A stretch of 64,000 bases of DNA from NCBI GenBank assembly GCA_003153155.1, contig PLWV01000030.1:783-64782 (forward strand), in the 5' to 3' direction. Below, in pieces: positions 27,286 through 38,100 of the stretch (the stretch's first letter is position 1; every line of letters starts with the position of its first letter). This DNA comes from Gallionella sp. GTDB taxonomy: Bacteria; Pseudomonadota; Gammaproteobacteria; Burkholderiales; Gallionellaceae. A program made the translations under genes and the position numbers. Below the pieces are notes generated by a model. It worked only from the letters and a program-made list of their open reading frames with translations, was not told where the DNA came from and made no database searches.

Positions 27286-27696
27286 ATGGCTGACAAACCC
27301 ATTCTCACCTTGGAAGATGCCAAGCGCATCGCCACAGCGGCGCAAGCCGAAGCGCAACGCAACGACTGGCGCGTGGTGATCGCCGTGGTGGACGATGGCG
27401 GTCATCTGCTGTATTTGCAGCGCAGTCACGACACCCAGTTTGGCAGTGTGGAAATTGCGATCCAAAAAGCCCATGCGGCAGTGGCTTTTCAACGTCCCAC
27501 CAAGGCCTCGGAAGATGCGGTGCAGAGCGGCCGATTGATACATCTCGTCCTCCCCGGCATGATCCCTGCCGAAGGCGGTGTGCCGCTGCAGATTGATGGT
27601 GTGGTCGTGGGTGGCCTGGGGATCAGCGGCGTGCGCTCGTTCCAGGACGGGCAAATCGCAGCAGCAGGTGTGGCTGTCCTGACTGATGAAGATTAA
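27286..27696 (+). CDS. GlcG/HbpS family heme-binding protein
   Basis: LEDAKRIATAAQAEAQRNDWRVVIAVVDDGGHLLYLQR. Confidence 0.85.
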   Translation: MADKPILTLEDAKRIATAAQAEAQRNDWRVVIAVVDDGGHLLYLQRSHDTQFGSVEIAIQKAHAAVAFQRPTKASEDAVQSGRLIHLVLPGMIPAEGGVPLQIDGVVVGGLGISGVRSFQDGQIAAAGVAVLTDED

Positions 27697-27700
27697 CAAT

Positions 27701-28037
27701 GGGGAGCCTCTAGAAATTCGCTTTTGCGGGATGAAGCGCAAGGAGCCGCCAACCCCCTTCCTAACCTTCCCCCAGAGGGGAATGAACGATCGCCTCCTCT
27801 CCCTTCGGGGGAGGATTGAGGTGGGGGCTGTGCGAATGACGAGGCATATCGGATAGATAGACGCACCCGCAAGGGGTAGGCCGCGCGGTTCCCGTAACTG
27901 AAGCTACGACCGCTGCGCACAGGAGTGAGCGAGCACGCGACGCCGCGAGCGAGAGGGTCGCTACGCAGTAGCGGGGCACCCGTCGGCCTACTCCTTGCGG
28001 GTGGATTCGCCCGGAAAATGAATTTATAGAGGTTCCC
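27701..28037. mobile_element. MITE-like element filling the intergenic gap
   Basis: GGGGAGCCTCTAGAAATTC ... GAATTTATAGAGGTTCCC inverted ends flanked by AAT; internal inverted repeat GCACCCGCAAGGGGTAGGCCG / CGGCCTACTCCTTGCGGGTG. Confidence 0.7.
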
Positions 28038-28038
28038 A

Positions 28039-28581
28039 ATGCTCTATCGCCTGAACGAACGCGTCCCCGAACTACGCGGTGAACAACATTTCATCGCCGA
28101 CAATGCCTCAGTCATCGGCACCGTCATTCTGGAAAACAATGTCAGCGTGTGGTTCAACGCCGTGCTGCGCGGCGACAACGAACCGATCCACATCGGCGCG
28201 AACAGCAACATCCAGGATGGTGCGGTGTTGCACACCGATCCCGGTGTGCCCCTCACTGTCGCAGCAAACGTCACGGTGGGACATCAGGCCACGCTGCATG
28301 GCTGCACCATAGGTGAAGGCAGCCTGATCGGCATCAAGGCGGTGATACTCAATCACAGCATCATCGGCAGAAACTGCTTGATCGGCGCGAACACCCTGAT
28401 CACCGAAGGCAAGGTTATCCCCGATAATTCACTGGTAATTGGTACGCCGGGACAAGTGGTACGCGCATTGACGGAAGCAGAAATCGCCGCGCTGCACGCC
28501 AACACCGCGCACTACGTGGAACTTATGGCACGCTATGCCGACGGACTGCATCCTATAACCCACAAGTGCACGACACTATAA
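28039..28581 (+). CDS. gamma carbonic anhydrase family protein
   Basis: [29 protein letters not shown] hexapeptide-repeat protein. Confidence 0.9.
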   Translation: MLYRLNERVPELRGEQHFIADNASVIGTVILENNVSVWFNAVLRGDNEPIHIGANSNIQDGAVLHTDPGVPLTVAANVTVGHQATLHGCTIGEGSLIGIKAVILNHSIIGRNCLIGANTLITEGKVIPDNSLVIGTPGQVVRALTEAEIAALHANTAHYVELMARYADGLHPITHKCTTL

Positions 28582-28623
28582 CCCACAAGTGCACGACACT
28601 ATAGCCAACAAATGTACGACGCT
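28555..28623. repeat. three 23-bp tandem repeats overlapping the gamma-CA stop codon
   Basis: ataacccacaagtgcacgacact x2 plus degenerate atagccaacaaatgtacgacgct. Confidence 0.95.
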
Positions 28624-28730
28624 TATCCAAAATTCGAAGTATCCTAGACACCTGAAGTTGCTTCTCGGTGCTCTAGCATGCGTTTTGAATGTCGGGGCGG
28701 TTGGCTGATTTATCTTTAGGGAGGGGTACC

Positions 28731-30773
28731 ATGTCAGGTGGTTTGGGATTTGCGTTGTTATGCGCCATTGTCGCAATCTTTTACGGCATATTTTCCATCA
28801 AATGGATTGTCGGTAAACCAACCGGCAACGAAAAAATGCGCGGGATTGCCGCCGCAATACAGGAAGGCGCTTCCGCCTACCTGAATCGGCAATACACCAC
28901 TATCGGCATAGTCGGTGCAATTTTGTTTGTCGTTATTTTTGTCGCTCTGAAATGGCCGACCGCCGTCGGCTTCGCCATCGGCGCGATCCTGTCGGGATTG
29001 ACCGGCTATATTGGCATGAACGTATCGGTGCGCGCCAATGTGCGTACCGCTGAAGCTGCCAAAGAAAGCCTGAACGCAGCATTGAACATATCCTTCAAAG
29101 GTGGCGCGATCACCGGCATGTTGGTAGTGGGCTTAGGTCTGCTCGGGGTGGCGGGCTATTACGCTTTCCTCACCCTGATGATGGGCACCAATACCGAAGA
29201 TGCAACGCATGCTCTGGTGGGTCTGGCCTTCGGCGGTTCGCTGATTTCCATCTTCGCCCGTCTTGGCGGCGGCATTTTCACCAAGGGCGCTGACGTAGGT
29301 GCCGACTTGGTGGGTAAGGTCGAAGCCGGCATTCCCGAGGACGACCCGCGCAACCCGGCGGTAATCGCCGACAACGTCGGTGACAACGTCGGCGACTGCG
29401 CCGGTATGGCGGCCGACTTGTTCGAGACTTACGCGGTCACCATCATCGCCACCATGTTGCTGGGCGGTTTACTGATAACCGGTGCCGGTCCGAATGCGGT
29501 GATCTATCCGCTGGTGCTGGGCGGCTTCTCCATCATCGCTTCCATCGTCGGCACCTTTTTCGTCACAGCACGTGAGGGCGGAAAGATCATGAACGCGCTG
29601 TATCGCGGCTTGGCCGTCTCCGCCATGCTGGCGGCAATCGCCTTCTACCCCATCACTACCATGATGATGGGCGATGGCGTGATGATAGACGGCATGCTGG
29701 TTTCGGCACAGCATATTTACTATGCCACCTTGATCGGTCTGGCACTGACCGCTGCCATGGTGTGGATCACTGAATACTACACCGCCACCGAATATGCGCC
29801 GGTGCGCCATATCGCCGAAGCTTCCACCACCGGCCACGGCACCAACGTGATCGCCGGCTTGGGCGTTTCGATGAAGTCCACTGCCGCTCCGGTACTCGCC
29901 GTTTGTCTGGCGATCTGGGGTGCTTACGAACTGGCCGGACTCTACGGCATCGCCATCGCCGCGACCTCGATGCTGTCCATGGCCGGCATCATCGTGGCGC
30001 TGGATGCTTACGGTCCGATCACCGACAACGCCGGCGGCATCGCCCAGATGGCCAACTTGCCGGATGACGTGCGCAAGATCACCGACGCGCTGGACGCAGT
30101 GGGCAACACCACCAAAGCCGTCACCAAAGGCTATGCCATCGGCTCCGCCGGTCTGGCCGCGCTGGTATTGTTCGCCGACTACACCCACACCTTGCAGGCT
30201 AAGCTGGGGGGCGTGGTCACGACCTTCGATCTGTCCAACCACATGGTCATCATCGGCCTGTTCATCGGCGGCATGGTGCCTTACTTGTTCGCCGCGATGG
30301 GCATGGAAGCAGTCGGCCGCGCCGCCGGATCAGTTGTGGTGGAAGTACGCCGCCAGTTCAAGGAAATTCCGGGCATCATGGAAGGAACCGGCAAACCGCA
30401 ATACGGCACTTGCGTGGACATGCTGACCAAGGCCGCAATCAAAGAAATGATCGTCCCGTCGCTGCTGCCCATTGCAGTGCCTTTGATAGTCGGCCTGACA
30501 CTCGGCGCACAGGCACTGGGCGGCGTACTGGTCGGCACCATCATCACCGGTATCTTCGTGGCAATTTCCATGACCACCGGCGGTGGCGCGTGGGATAACG
30601 CCAAGAAATACATCGAAGAAGGCAACTTCGGCGGCAAAGGTTCGGAAGCACATAAGGCAGCGGTGACAGGCGACACTGTGGGCGACCCGTACAAGGACAC
30701 CGCCGGCCCTGCTGTGAATCCGCTGATCAAGATCATCAACATCGTTGCGCTGATGATCGTACCGCTGATTTAA
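28731..30773 (+). CDS. hppA: membrane-bound ion-translocating pyrophosphatase
   Basis: [66 protein letters not shown] before ATG 28731. Confidence 0.96.
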   Translation: MSGGLGFALLCAIVAIFYGIFSIKWIVGKPTGNEKMRGIAAAIQEGASAYLNRQYTTIGIVGAILFVVIFVALKWPTAVGFAIGAILSGLTGYIGMNVSVRANVRTAEAAKESLNAALNISFKGGAITGMLVVGLGLLGVAGYYAFLTLMMGTNTEDATHALVGLAFGGSLISIFARLGGGIFTKGADVGADLVGKVEAGIPEDDPRNPAVIADNVGDNVGDCAGMAADLFETYAVTIIATMLLGGLLITGAGPNAVIYPLVLGGFSIIASIVGTFFVTAREGGKIMNALYRGLAVSAMLAAIAFYPITTMMMGDGVMIDGMLVSAQHIYYATLIGLALTAAMVWITEYYTATEYAPVRHIAEASTTGHGTNVIAGLGVSMKSTAAPVLAVCLAIWGAYELAGLYGIAIAATSMLSMAGIIVALDAYGPITDNAGGIAQMANLPDDVRKITDALDAVGNTTKAVTKGYAIGSAGLAALVLFADYTHTLQAKLGGVVTTFDLSNHMVIIGLFIGGMVPYLFAAMGMEAVGRAAGSVVVEVRRQFKEIPGIMEGTGKPQYGTCVDMLTKAAIKEMIVPSLLPIAVPLIVGLTLGAQALGGVLVGTIITGIFVAISMTTGGGAWDNAKKYIEEGNFGGKGSEAHKAAVTGDTVGDPYKDTAGPAVNPLIKIINIVALMIVPLI

Positions 30774-30809
30774 GCCGGGCTGTTAGAACAAAAACCGGCG
30801 GAACAAGAA

Positions 30810-30842
30810 AACAGGGCGGACCTTCCACCCTGTTTTTTTCGC
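30810..30842 (+). terminator. Rho-independent terminator downstream of hppA
   Basis: ACAGGGcGG ACCTT CCACCCTGTTTTTTT. Confidence 0.75.
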
Positions 30843-31016
30843 CTGTCCCTGATCGATCCAAAACACCTCTGCCTCTACCCTGCCCATCGTCACCGGATAG
30901 CGCTTGTCTTGAAACAAAATAAAGTGTTTAATCCGGTCTGAATAATACTGTTTTTGGGTGTCGATAGTTTGCACGGGATATGCTCTTTAATAATGACTCC
31001 AAAATAAGGTATTGCC

Positions 31017-31445
31017 ATGCAAAGCGCTGCTGACGTTACGACTGTCGCTCATGTCATTCAACTAGCCGTTGCACCAGTATTTCTGTTGACCGGTGTCGGC
31101 GCAATTCTCGCTGTGATCACGAATCGTCTCGCCCGCATCGTGGATCGCTCCAGGGTGTTGAGCAACTCAAGCGATCAAAAGCAGTCCGCGCAGAAGGAAG
31201 AAATGGCGATGCTTGCGCGTAGAGCGCGATGGGTTCATTGGGCGGTTAGCTTATGCACAATGTCTGCTCTCTTCATCTGTATCGTGATCGCGGCACTTTT
31301 TGTAGGCTCTGAAATAGGCATGGATCCATCGCGCGCAGTTTCACTGCTTTTCATTTCAGCAATGCTGACGTTGATTTCCGGTTTGTTGTGTTTCCTCCGT
31401 GAAATATCTCTAGCCACAGGAAGCATAGGAATACGAAAAAAATAG
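31017..31445 (+). CDS. DUF2721-type membrane protein
   Basis: VIQLAVAPVFLLTGVGAILAVITNRLARIVDRSR. Confidence 0.75.
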   Translation: MQSAADVTTVAHVIQLAVAPVFLLTGVGAILAVITNRLARIVDRSRVLSNSSDQKQSAQKEEMAMLARRARWVHWAVSLCTMSALFICIVIAALFVGSEIGMDPSRAVSLLFISAMLTLISGLLCFLREISLATGSIGIRKK

Positions 31446-31511
31446 GATACACAGCGATTGAAATTGATCGCATTTAACCTTGCCCCCTTGACCCCTTTAA
31501 CCTCCCATTCT

Positions 31512-32417
31512 ATGAAGCAGAAGCCATCGCGTGTATTGATCGTCGGATATGGTGAAATGGGGCATGCGATGGAGCATTTGCTGGGGGGAAAACATCAATT
31601 GGCGATCTATGACTGCCGCCCTATAGAAGGCTTGCCTTCCATCAACGTTGAACAACAAGCGGCACTAGCCGATTTTTTGTTGCTCTGTGTGCCTGCTTCT
31701 CCCCATCATGAACTTCTTGCAAGGCTCGCCCCTCATTTGCAAAGCCATTGCATTTGTCTCAGCATCGCCAAGGGCCTTGATGATAAAGGGCGGACACCGG
31801 CGCAAATATATGAACAGATATTCAATGGGCAACAGCCTTACTGCTTACTTTATGGCCCGATGATCTCAGAGGAAATCCGCGCAGATCGATATTCCTTCGC
31901 TGAATTGGGTTGTGCAGATATTTCGATCTACCGCAAGGTGCGAGACCTTTATCAGGACACCAGGCTGTATATCAAGCACAGCACCGATATACCGGGTATC
32001 TCCTGGTCTGTCATTCTCAAGAACGTTTATGCCATTGCTTTCGGCATGGCGGATGAACTTCAGCTCGGCGACAATATGCGCGGTTTTCTGGCGGTGACAG
32101 CATTGGCAGAACTGGGTTCTATCGTGAAACAGATGGGCGGGAAGCCAGCCGCACCTTTGCATCTGGCCGGGCTGGGTGATCTCATCACCACCGCCACCAG
32201 TGCCGGATCTCATCATCATGAACTGGGGCGCAAACTTGCCAGAGGCGAGACGGGAGACATCAGTGGTGAAGGCATACATACGCTTAAAATGATGGGGAAA
32301 TACCGCCTGTGCGACACCGCACCTTATCCCTTGTACGGCCTTATCCATGATGTTGTGCAAGAACCGATCGACGTGGCGCAAAGATTTCGCGAGTATCTGG
32401 TCTGCGTCCAACGATAG
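31512..32417 (+). CDS. NAD(P)H-dependent glycerol-3-phosphate dehydrogenase-like protein
   Basis: LIVGYGEMGHAMEHLL, SVILKNVYAIAFGMADELQLGDNMRGFLAVTALAELG, GLGDLITTATS. Confidence 0.8.
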   Translation: MKQKPSRVLIVGYGEMGHAMEHLLGGKHQLAIYDCRPIEGLPSINVEQQAALADFLLLCVPASPHHELLARLAPHLQSHCICLSIAKGLDDKGRTPAQIYEQIFNGQQPYCLLYGPMISEEIRADRYSFAELGCADISIYRKVRDLYQDTRLYIKHSTDIPGISWSVILKNVYAIAFGMADELQLGDNMRGFLAVTALAELGSIVKQMGGKPAAPLHLAGLGDLITTATSAGSHHHELGRKLARGETGDISGEGIHTLKMMGKYRLCDTAPYPLYGLIHDVVQEPIDVAQRFREYLVCVQR

Positions 32418-32504
32418 AAAAGCTGGGCTGGCTCGATCTACCCCCTGCTCTTCTCACGATCAGTCAGCGAACCCTCCGAAAAACTTATGATAGAACCTCT
32501 GATA

Positions 32505-32655
32505 GGACTACTAGCCATCTGACTAACCCAGCAAAGGACGCTGGGCAAGTCATTGGTTATAGCCATTCCACTAGGCTATCAGCCGAAGAGCTTTTGGCCG
32601 GGCACCCGAAAGACGATAGCCAAGTGGCTGGTTATGGCCGGGCACCCGCGAGACG
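32505..32655. repeat. cluster of palindromic repeat modules
   Basis: actagccatctgactaaCCCAGCaaaggacGCTGGGcaagtcattggttat plus two ggccgggcacccg(a/c)(a/g)aga modules. Confidence 0.85.
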
Positions 32656-33786
32656 CCACAACGATGTGATCTCCGCCGCACGGGCGGTGTGCAGCGGATC
32701 AGCAGCATCGGAAACCTTGGGATGATGCGGCTTAACATCCATCCGCCCGATCACTTTCAACCCTGCCGCATCGAATGCAGCCAGCATCTCATCTCGAGTA
32801 CGCAGGCCCAGATGCTCGGCTATATCCGAGAGCACCAACCAGCCCTCGCCGCCAGGCTCGAGATGCGCAGCCAGCCCGCTGAGGAATCCGCGCAGCATGC
32901 GGCTGTCCGGGTCGAATATCGCACGCTCGATGGGAGAGTTGGGGCGAGCCGGTATCCACGGTGGGTTACAGACGATCAGCGGCGCTTTTCCTGCGGGGAA
33001 CAAATCGGCTTGCACCACCTCCACCTGTGCACTCAGCCCGAGCCGCGCGATGTTCTCGCGGGCGCACGCCAATGCTCTAGGGTCTTGATCGGTGGCCACG
33101 ATGTGCTTGACTCCACGGCGCGCCAGCACCGCGGCCAGCACGCCGGTCCCGGTGCCGATGTCGAAGGCCAATTCGGTCGAAGGCAGCGGCGCTTCGTTCA
33201 CCAACCCCACATACTCACCGCGCACCGGCGAGTACACGCCATAGTGCGGGTGGATACGCGCACCGAGCGCCGGAATCTCGACGCCCTTCTTGCGCCATTC
33301 ATGCGCGCCGATCAAACCCAGCAGTTCGCGCAGCGACACCACGGAAGGCTCGCTCGGGTGCCCGGACAAAAGCTTTCCATCTCCCGCACCATACGCTTCT
33401 GTGCAGGCTTGCCGCATGTCCGGCGCACGGCGCAGCGGGATGGTGTAATCGCTATCCAGCGACACTAAAATCATCGCCAGCGCGCGTGTGCGTTGCGATT
33501 GTGACTGGCGATGCAGATTGAAAGCCGCGCCAGCCACCTCGGATGTCTTGCGGGGCTTGCGGTCGGCCCGCCGCGACATCGCCAACAACAACTGCCGCGC
33601 GTTCTGAAAATCGCCTTGCCACAACAGTGCAGTCCCCTCGCAGGCCAAGCCATATGCCTCATCTGCCTTCATCGTGTCGTCCGCGATGACCACGCGCTTG
33701 GGCGGCGCTGCGCCACTCTCGGAACGCCATCGGGCGGAGCGCTCCTTGTCTGCCTCAGTCCATCTGATGGTTGGGTGTTCACTCAC
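32632..33786 (-). CDS. class I SAM-dependent methyltransferase (RsmC/HemK-like)
   Basis: LAFDIGTGTGVLAAVLARRGVKHIVATDQDPRALACA, LIVCNPPWIPA. Confidence 0.85.
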   Translation of the reverse strand: MSEHPTIRWTEADKERSARWRSESGAAPPKRVVIADDTMKADEAYGLACEGTALLWQGDFQNARQLLLAMSRRADRKPRKTSEVAGAAFNLHRQSQSQRTRALAMILVSLDSDYTIPLRRAPDMRQACTEAYGAGDGKLLSGHPSEPSVVSLRELLGLIGAHEWRKKGVEIPALGARIHPHYGVYSPVRGEYVGLVNEAPLPSTELAFDIGTGTGVLAAVLARRGVKHIVATDQDPRALACARENIARLGLSAQVEVVQADLFPAGKAPLIVCNPPWIPARPNSPIERAIFDPDSRMLRGFLSGLAAHLEPGGEGWLVLSDIAEHLGLRTRDEMLAAFDAAGLKVIGRMDVKPHHPKVSDAADPLHTARAAEITSLWRLAGARP

Positions 33787-34026
33787 ATCAACACCTTACA
33801 CTCGCAGAAAGAACAGCCCAGTTTGTAAGTCAGGTTAGGTCGTAGTCTGTAACCCGACGCAAGAACATTAATTAGCGTCGGGTTACGCGGAAAGCCGCTC
33901 TGACGATTTCTCACGCGGTTTTTTGCGTAGAGAATCGCGTAACTTTGCCTCGTAGAGGTTCTCGCACTCGGAGGGTGTTGAACTCGACCTACCAAACCAA
34001 TAAACCTCGATTGATTTTCACGACTA

Positions 34027-35220
34027 TTACAACCTTCCCATTTTAGGAAGTTCACCAACGAGAGGTCCGACATAATCCAGCCACGCCTGCGTCACATCAT
34101 TGCCCGCCGCATTGATATATTCGTCCTTCATCTCGGTGGCTACTTTTGCCACTGTCGACAAGGGCGTGATGAAGCATTCGCTGGAATATGGCTTGCTGCT
34201 CAGGCGGCGTATCGCCACTGAACCGGGCTGGCCGCTGCTGGCGGCGTAATTCACCGCAAAGTCGCCGACCATGCGCGCCTCTTTCGCATCCACCGGAGAG
34301 ATGATAGTGGGGAAAGAGCGCTGCAAGTAACCGAAGGTGTCGGCACGTACGCGCACTTTTTGTCCGGGGAAGGCTTCTTTCACCAGGGCCGCCAGCGTGT
34401 CGCCCAGCGCGCCGCTGCCGGACAACTGGATGTTGCCGTGCGAATCGCGTTCGCCACTGGTCGAGATCGGATTGCCGTCTTTGTCGGTGATGCCTTCGGA
34501 AGCGGCGATTACACAGCGGCCATATTTCGTCACCGCATCGCGCACGTCCTGCTTGAATTTTTCGATATCGAACACGCGCTCCGGCAAGTAGATCAGATGC
34601 GGGCCGTCGCCTTCCGCCTGGCGCGCCAAGGCGGATGCGGCGGTCAGGAATCCGGCACTGCGCCCCATCACCACATTGACCTTGACGCCTGACAAGGCAC
34701 GGTTGTCTCTGTCATCGCCCATGAAGGCGAGTGTCACGAAACGCGCCGCCGAGGCAAAGCCCGGGCAGTGGTCGGTGACTTTCAAATCGTTGTCTATGGT
34801 CTTGGGAATATGCACGGTGCAAAAATCGTAATTCGCTTCCTTCGCCATTTCAGCGATGATGTACGCGGTCTCGGCAGAATCGTTGCCGCCGATGTAGAAG
34901 AAATAACGCACGTCGTTTTTCTTGAACACTTCGAATACTTTCTCGCATTCGGCTTTGCCGGGCTTGAGGCGCACCGAGCCCAGTGCTGCCGCCGGAGTCG
35001 TGGCGACCAGCTCAAGTTGCTCGGCACTTTGCTTGGTCAGGTCGATAAAATCTTCTTTCATGATGCCGACGATGCCATGACGCGCGCCGAGGATGCCGGT
35101 GATGTTGGGCTGCTTGCGCGCCGCCAGCACCGCACCGACCAGCGATTGATTGATGACCGCGGTAGGCCCGCCCGATTGTCCGATAACCATCTTGCCGATT
35201 AACTTTCCCTTCGTTGCCAT
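34027..35220 (-). CDS. 6-phosphofructokinase, probably PPi-dependent
   Basis: IGQSGGPTAVINQSLVG, FFYIGGNDSAETAY, HIPKTIDNDL. Confidence 0.85.
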   Translation of the reverse strand: MATKGKLIGKMVIGQSGGPTAVINQSLVGAVLAARKQPNITGILGARHGIVGIMKEDFIDLTKQSAEQLELVATTPAAALGSVRLKPGKAECEKVFEVFKKNDVRYFFYIGGNDSAETAYIIAEMAKEANYDFCTVHIPKTIDNDLKVTDHCPGFASAARFVTLAFMGDDRDNRALSGVKVNVVMGRSAGFLTAASALARQAEGDGPHLIYLPERVFDIEKFKQDVRDAVTKYGRCVIAASEGITDKDGNPISTSGERDSHGNIQLSGSGALGDTLAALVKEAFPGQKVRVRADTFGYLQRSFPTIISPVDAKEARMVGDFAVNYAASSGQPGSVAIRRLSSKPYSSECFITPLSTVAKVATEMKDEYINAAGNDVTQAWLDYVGPLVGELPKMGRL

Positions 35221-35329
35221 AGCATCAACTCCCTGAGTGGAACTCGTTGCATTCTAAACCTAATATGGTTTCGCGGCTTAGTCAGGCATCGCTTATAATC
35301 ACAATTTTTATCAACCGAAAGGAAGTCGC

Positions 35330-35860
35330 ATGAGTCTTTTAAATGTCCGCCCCGGCGACAATCTACCACACGAATGCAATGTCATCGTTGAGATCCCCAA
35401 ACACGCCGATCCGGTCAAATACGAAGTGGACAAGACCTCTGGTGTGCTGGTGGTGGATCGCTTCATCGGTTCGCTGATGCGCTACCCCTGCAACTACGGC
35501 TTCATCCCGGAAACCATCGCGGATGATGGCGACCCGGTGGATGTGCTGGTGGTTACCCCGTTTCCTATCGTCCATGGTGCCATCATCCCCTGCCGTCCGG
35601 TCGGCATGTTGAGCATGTCCGATGAAGGCGGCGATGATGCCAAAATCATCGCGGTGCCGACCGACAAACTCACCCCGCTGTACCACAATGTGCTGACGTA
35701 CAAAGATTTACCTGAAATCACGCTGGAACAGATCAAGCATTTTTTTGAACTCTACAAGGCACTGGAGCCGGGAAAATGGGTCAAGATCAAAGGCTGGGAA
35801 GGAGTTGAAGCAGCCCATGTGGAAATCATGAAGGGCATCGCAGCTTATAAGAAATCTTAA
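35330..35860 (+). CDS. ppa: inorganic pyrophosphatase
   Basis: VIVEIPKHADPVKYEVDK, YPCNYGFIPETIADDGDPVDVLVV. Confidence 0.96.
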   Translation: MSLLNVRPGDNLPHECNVIVEIPKHADPVKYEVDKTSGVLVVDRFIGSLMRYPCNYGFIPETIADDGDPVDVLVVTPFPIVHGAIIPCRPVGMLSMSDEGGDDAKIIAVPTDKLTPLYHNVLTYKDLPEITLEQIKHFFELYKALEPGKWVKIKGWEGVEAAHVEIMKGIAAYKKS

Positions 35861-35869
35861 GAAGAAAAA

Positions 35870-36730
35870 ATGACTGCACAAATCATAGACGGCAAGACCA
35901 TCGCCCAGCAGGTGCGCGCCGAGTGGAAGGTGCGCGCCGATGCGCTGAAGGCGCGCGGTGTAACACCGGGCTTGGCGGCAGTCATCGTGGGCAACGACCC
36001 CGCCTCCAAGGTGTATGTCGCGAATAAAGTCAAAGCCTGCGCGGAACTGGGGCTGTATTCAAAACACATCGAGTTGGGCAGCGACATTTCCGAGGCCGCA
36101 CTGCTGGCCGAAATCGCTGCGTTGAATAGCGATCCCAAGATACACGGCATCCTCGTGCAACTGCCGCTGCCCAAGCATCTGGACGCGCACAAAGTCATCG
36201 AGGCGATCAACCCGGATAAAGACGTGGACGGCTTCCACGAAAAAAATGTCGGCGCGCTGGTGACCGGCGAAACACCCTTCCCCTCCTGCACACCATTTGG
36301 CGTGATGGTGCTGCTGGAAAAAACCGGCATCGCGATCGAGGGCAAACACGCCGTGATCGTGGGTCGCAGCAACATCGTCGGCAAACCGATGGCACTGCTG
36401 CTGCTGCACAAGAATGCCACCGTGACGATTTGCACTTCCAAGACCGTAGATTTAGCCAAGCACACCCGCGATGCGGACATACTGGTCGCGGCGGTGGGCA
36501 AGCCCAACTTCATCACCGGCGACATGGTCAAACCCGGTGCGGTCGTGATTGATGTCGGCATCAATCGCAACGCGGAAGGCAAGCTGGTCGGCGATGTGGA
36601 CTTCGCCAGCGTGAAGGAAGTGGCGGGCTACATCACTCCGGTGCCCGGCGGCGTTGGGCCGATGACCATCACCATGCTGGTGGCGAATACCGTGCGCGCG
36701 GCGGAGCGGTTATCCGGTTTCAGCAAGTAA
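35870..36730 (+). CDS. folD: methylenetetrahydrofolate dehydrogenase/cyclohydrolase
   Basis: [31 protein letters not shown]-type motif, [38 protein letters not shown]. Confidence 0.96.
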   Translation: MTAQIIDGKTIAQQVRAEWKVRADALKARGVTPGLAAVIVGNDPASKVYVANKVKACAELGLYSKHIELGSDISEAALLAEIAALNSDPKIHGILVQLPLPKHLDAHKVIEAINPDKDVDGFHEKNVGALVTGETPFPSCTPFGVMVLLEKTGIAIEGKHAVIVGRSNIVGKPMALLLLHKNATVTICTSKTVDLAKHTRDADILVAAVGKPNFITGDMVKPGAVVIDVGINRNAEGKLVGDVDFASVKEVAGYITPVPGGVGPMTITMLVANTVRAAERLSGFSK

Positions 36731-36863
36731 CGGGTATCAGAATTTCCAGCTCGCGCTCGCGCACAGCTTGTTCGGCGATGAAGATGGGGCATTGGTGATG
36801 CCAAGGCCACTAATCGCCGCGGCCTTGACTTGGCCGGGCATGGCGGTGTAAAAAAACTATCGA

Positions 36864-37976
36864 TTGGAGCCCTTCATTGTGAGCAAACTGTTTTCCCCGA
36901 TCACCCTTGGCAGCCTGGTTTTGAGCAACCGAATCGCCATCGCGCCCATGTGCCAGTACTCCGCCGAGCATGGCCAGGCAAGCGACTGGCATCTGATTCA
37001 CCTTGGCCACTTGGCTTTGTCTGGCGCCGGCCTGCTGTTCACCGAGGCAACGGCGGTAGCGCCGGAAGGCCGCATCTCTCCGCGCGACCTTGGGCTGTGG
37101 TCCGACCAGACGGAGGCGGCGCTTGCTCGTGTCCTCAAGTCGATTCGGCAGTACTCGGCTATGCCCATCGCCATCCAGTTGGCACACGCCGGGCGCAAGG
37201 CATCCACCCTGGTGCCGTGGGAGGGTGGTCAATCAATCGCGCCGGAGAACGGTGGCTGGCAAACCGCCGCCCCATCCGCCTTGCCCTATGATGCGGACAG
37301 TGGTCAGCCCCTCGCGTTGGATGGCGCTGGATTGCAGCGAATCCGGAACGACTTCGTGTCCGCGGCGCAACGTGCGCTTCGGCTGGGCGTGGACGTTATC
37401 GAACTGCACGCGGCGCATGGCTATCTGTTGCATCAATTCCTGTCGCCCTTGTCGAATACCCGCGATGACCAGTATGGCGGCATGCTGGAGAACCGGATGC
37501 GCTTCCCGCTTGAAGTGTTCGAGGCCATACGCAGTGCTGTGCCGGACGACAAGCCGGTTGGCATCCGGATTTCCGCAACAGACTGGGTGGCCGGCGGATG
37601 GGACATCGAGCAGAGCGTCGTTTTCGCAAAGGAACTGCAGCGTCGGGGGTGCGCATTCATCGATGTTTCGAGCGGCGGGCTGTCTCCTTTGCAACAGATT
37701 CCGGCTGAGCCGGGCTATCAGGTTCCTTTCGCCGAAAGAATCCGGCGCGAAACCGGTTTGACCACGATCGCCGTGGGCCTGATCACCGAGCCGGAACAGG
37801 CTGAAACGATTGTCTCCTCCGGACAGGCAGACATGGTGGCGCTGGCCCGGGGCATGCTGTATGACCCGCGCTGGCCATGGCACGCAGCAGCAAAGCTGGG
37901 CGCCCAAGTCGACGCGCCGAGACAATATTGGCGCTCGCAGCCGCGAGGGTTCAAAACTTTGTTCAAACCAGGATGA
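36864..37976 (+). CDS. NADH:flavin oxidoreductase / OYE (YqjM/NamA-like)
   Basis: [40 protein letters not shown]; likely GTG start at 36879. Confidence 0.92.
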   Translation: MEPFIVSKLFSPITLGSLVLSNRIAIAPMCQYSAEHGQASDWHLIHLGHLALSGAGLLFTEATAVAPEGRISPRDLGLWSDQTEAALARVLKSIRQYSAMPIAIQLAHAGRKASTLVPWEGGQSIAPENGGWQTAAPSALPYDADSGQPLALDGAGLQRIRNDFVSAAQRALRLGVDVIELHAAHGYLLHQFLSPLSNTRDDQYGGMLENRMRFPLEVFEAIRSAVPDDKPVGIRISATDWVAGGWDIEQSVVFAKELQRRGCAFIDVSSGGLSPLQQIPAEPGYQVPFAERIRRETGLTTIAVGLITEPEQAETIVSSGQADMVALARGMLYDPRWPWHAAAKLGAQVDAPRQYWRSQPRGFKTLFKPG

Positions 37977-38100
37977 AGGAAGTGGCGGGCTACATCACTC
38001 CGGTGCCCGGCGGCGTTGGGCCGATGACCATCACCATGCTGGTGGCGAATACTGTGCGCGCGGTGGAGCGGTTATCCGGTTTCAGCAAGTAACGTGTATC
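37973..38100 (+). pseudogene. duplicated 3' fragment of folD
   Basis: Nearly identical to 36613-36740 including the stop codon (3 differences counted by eye). Confidence 0.95.
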
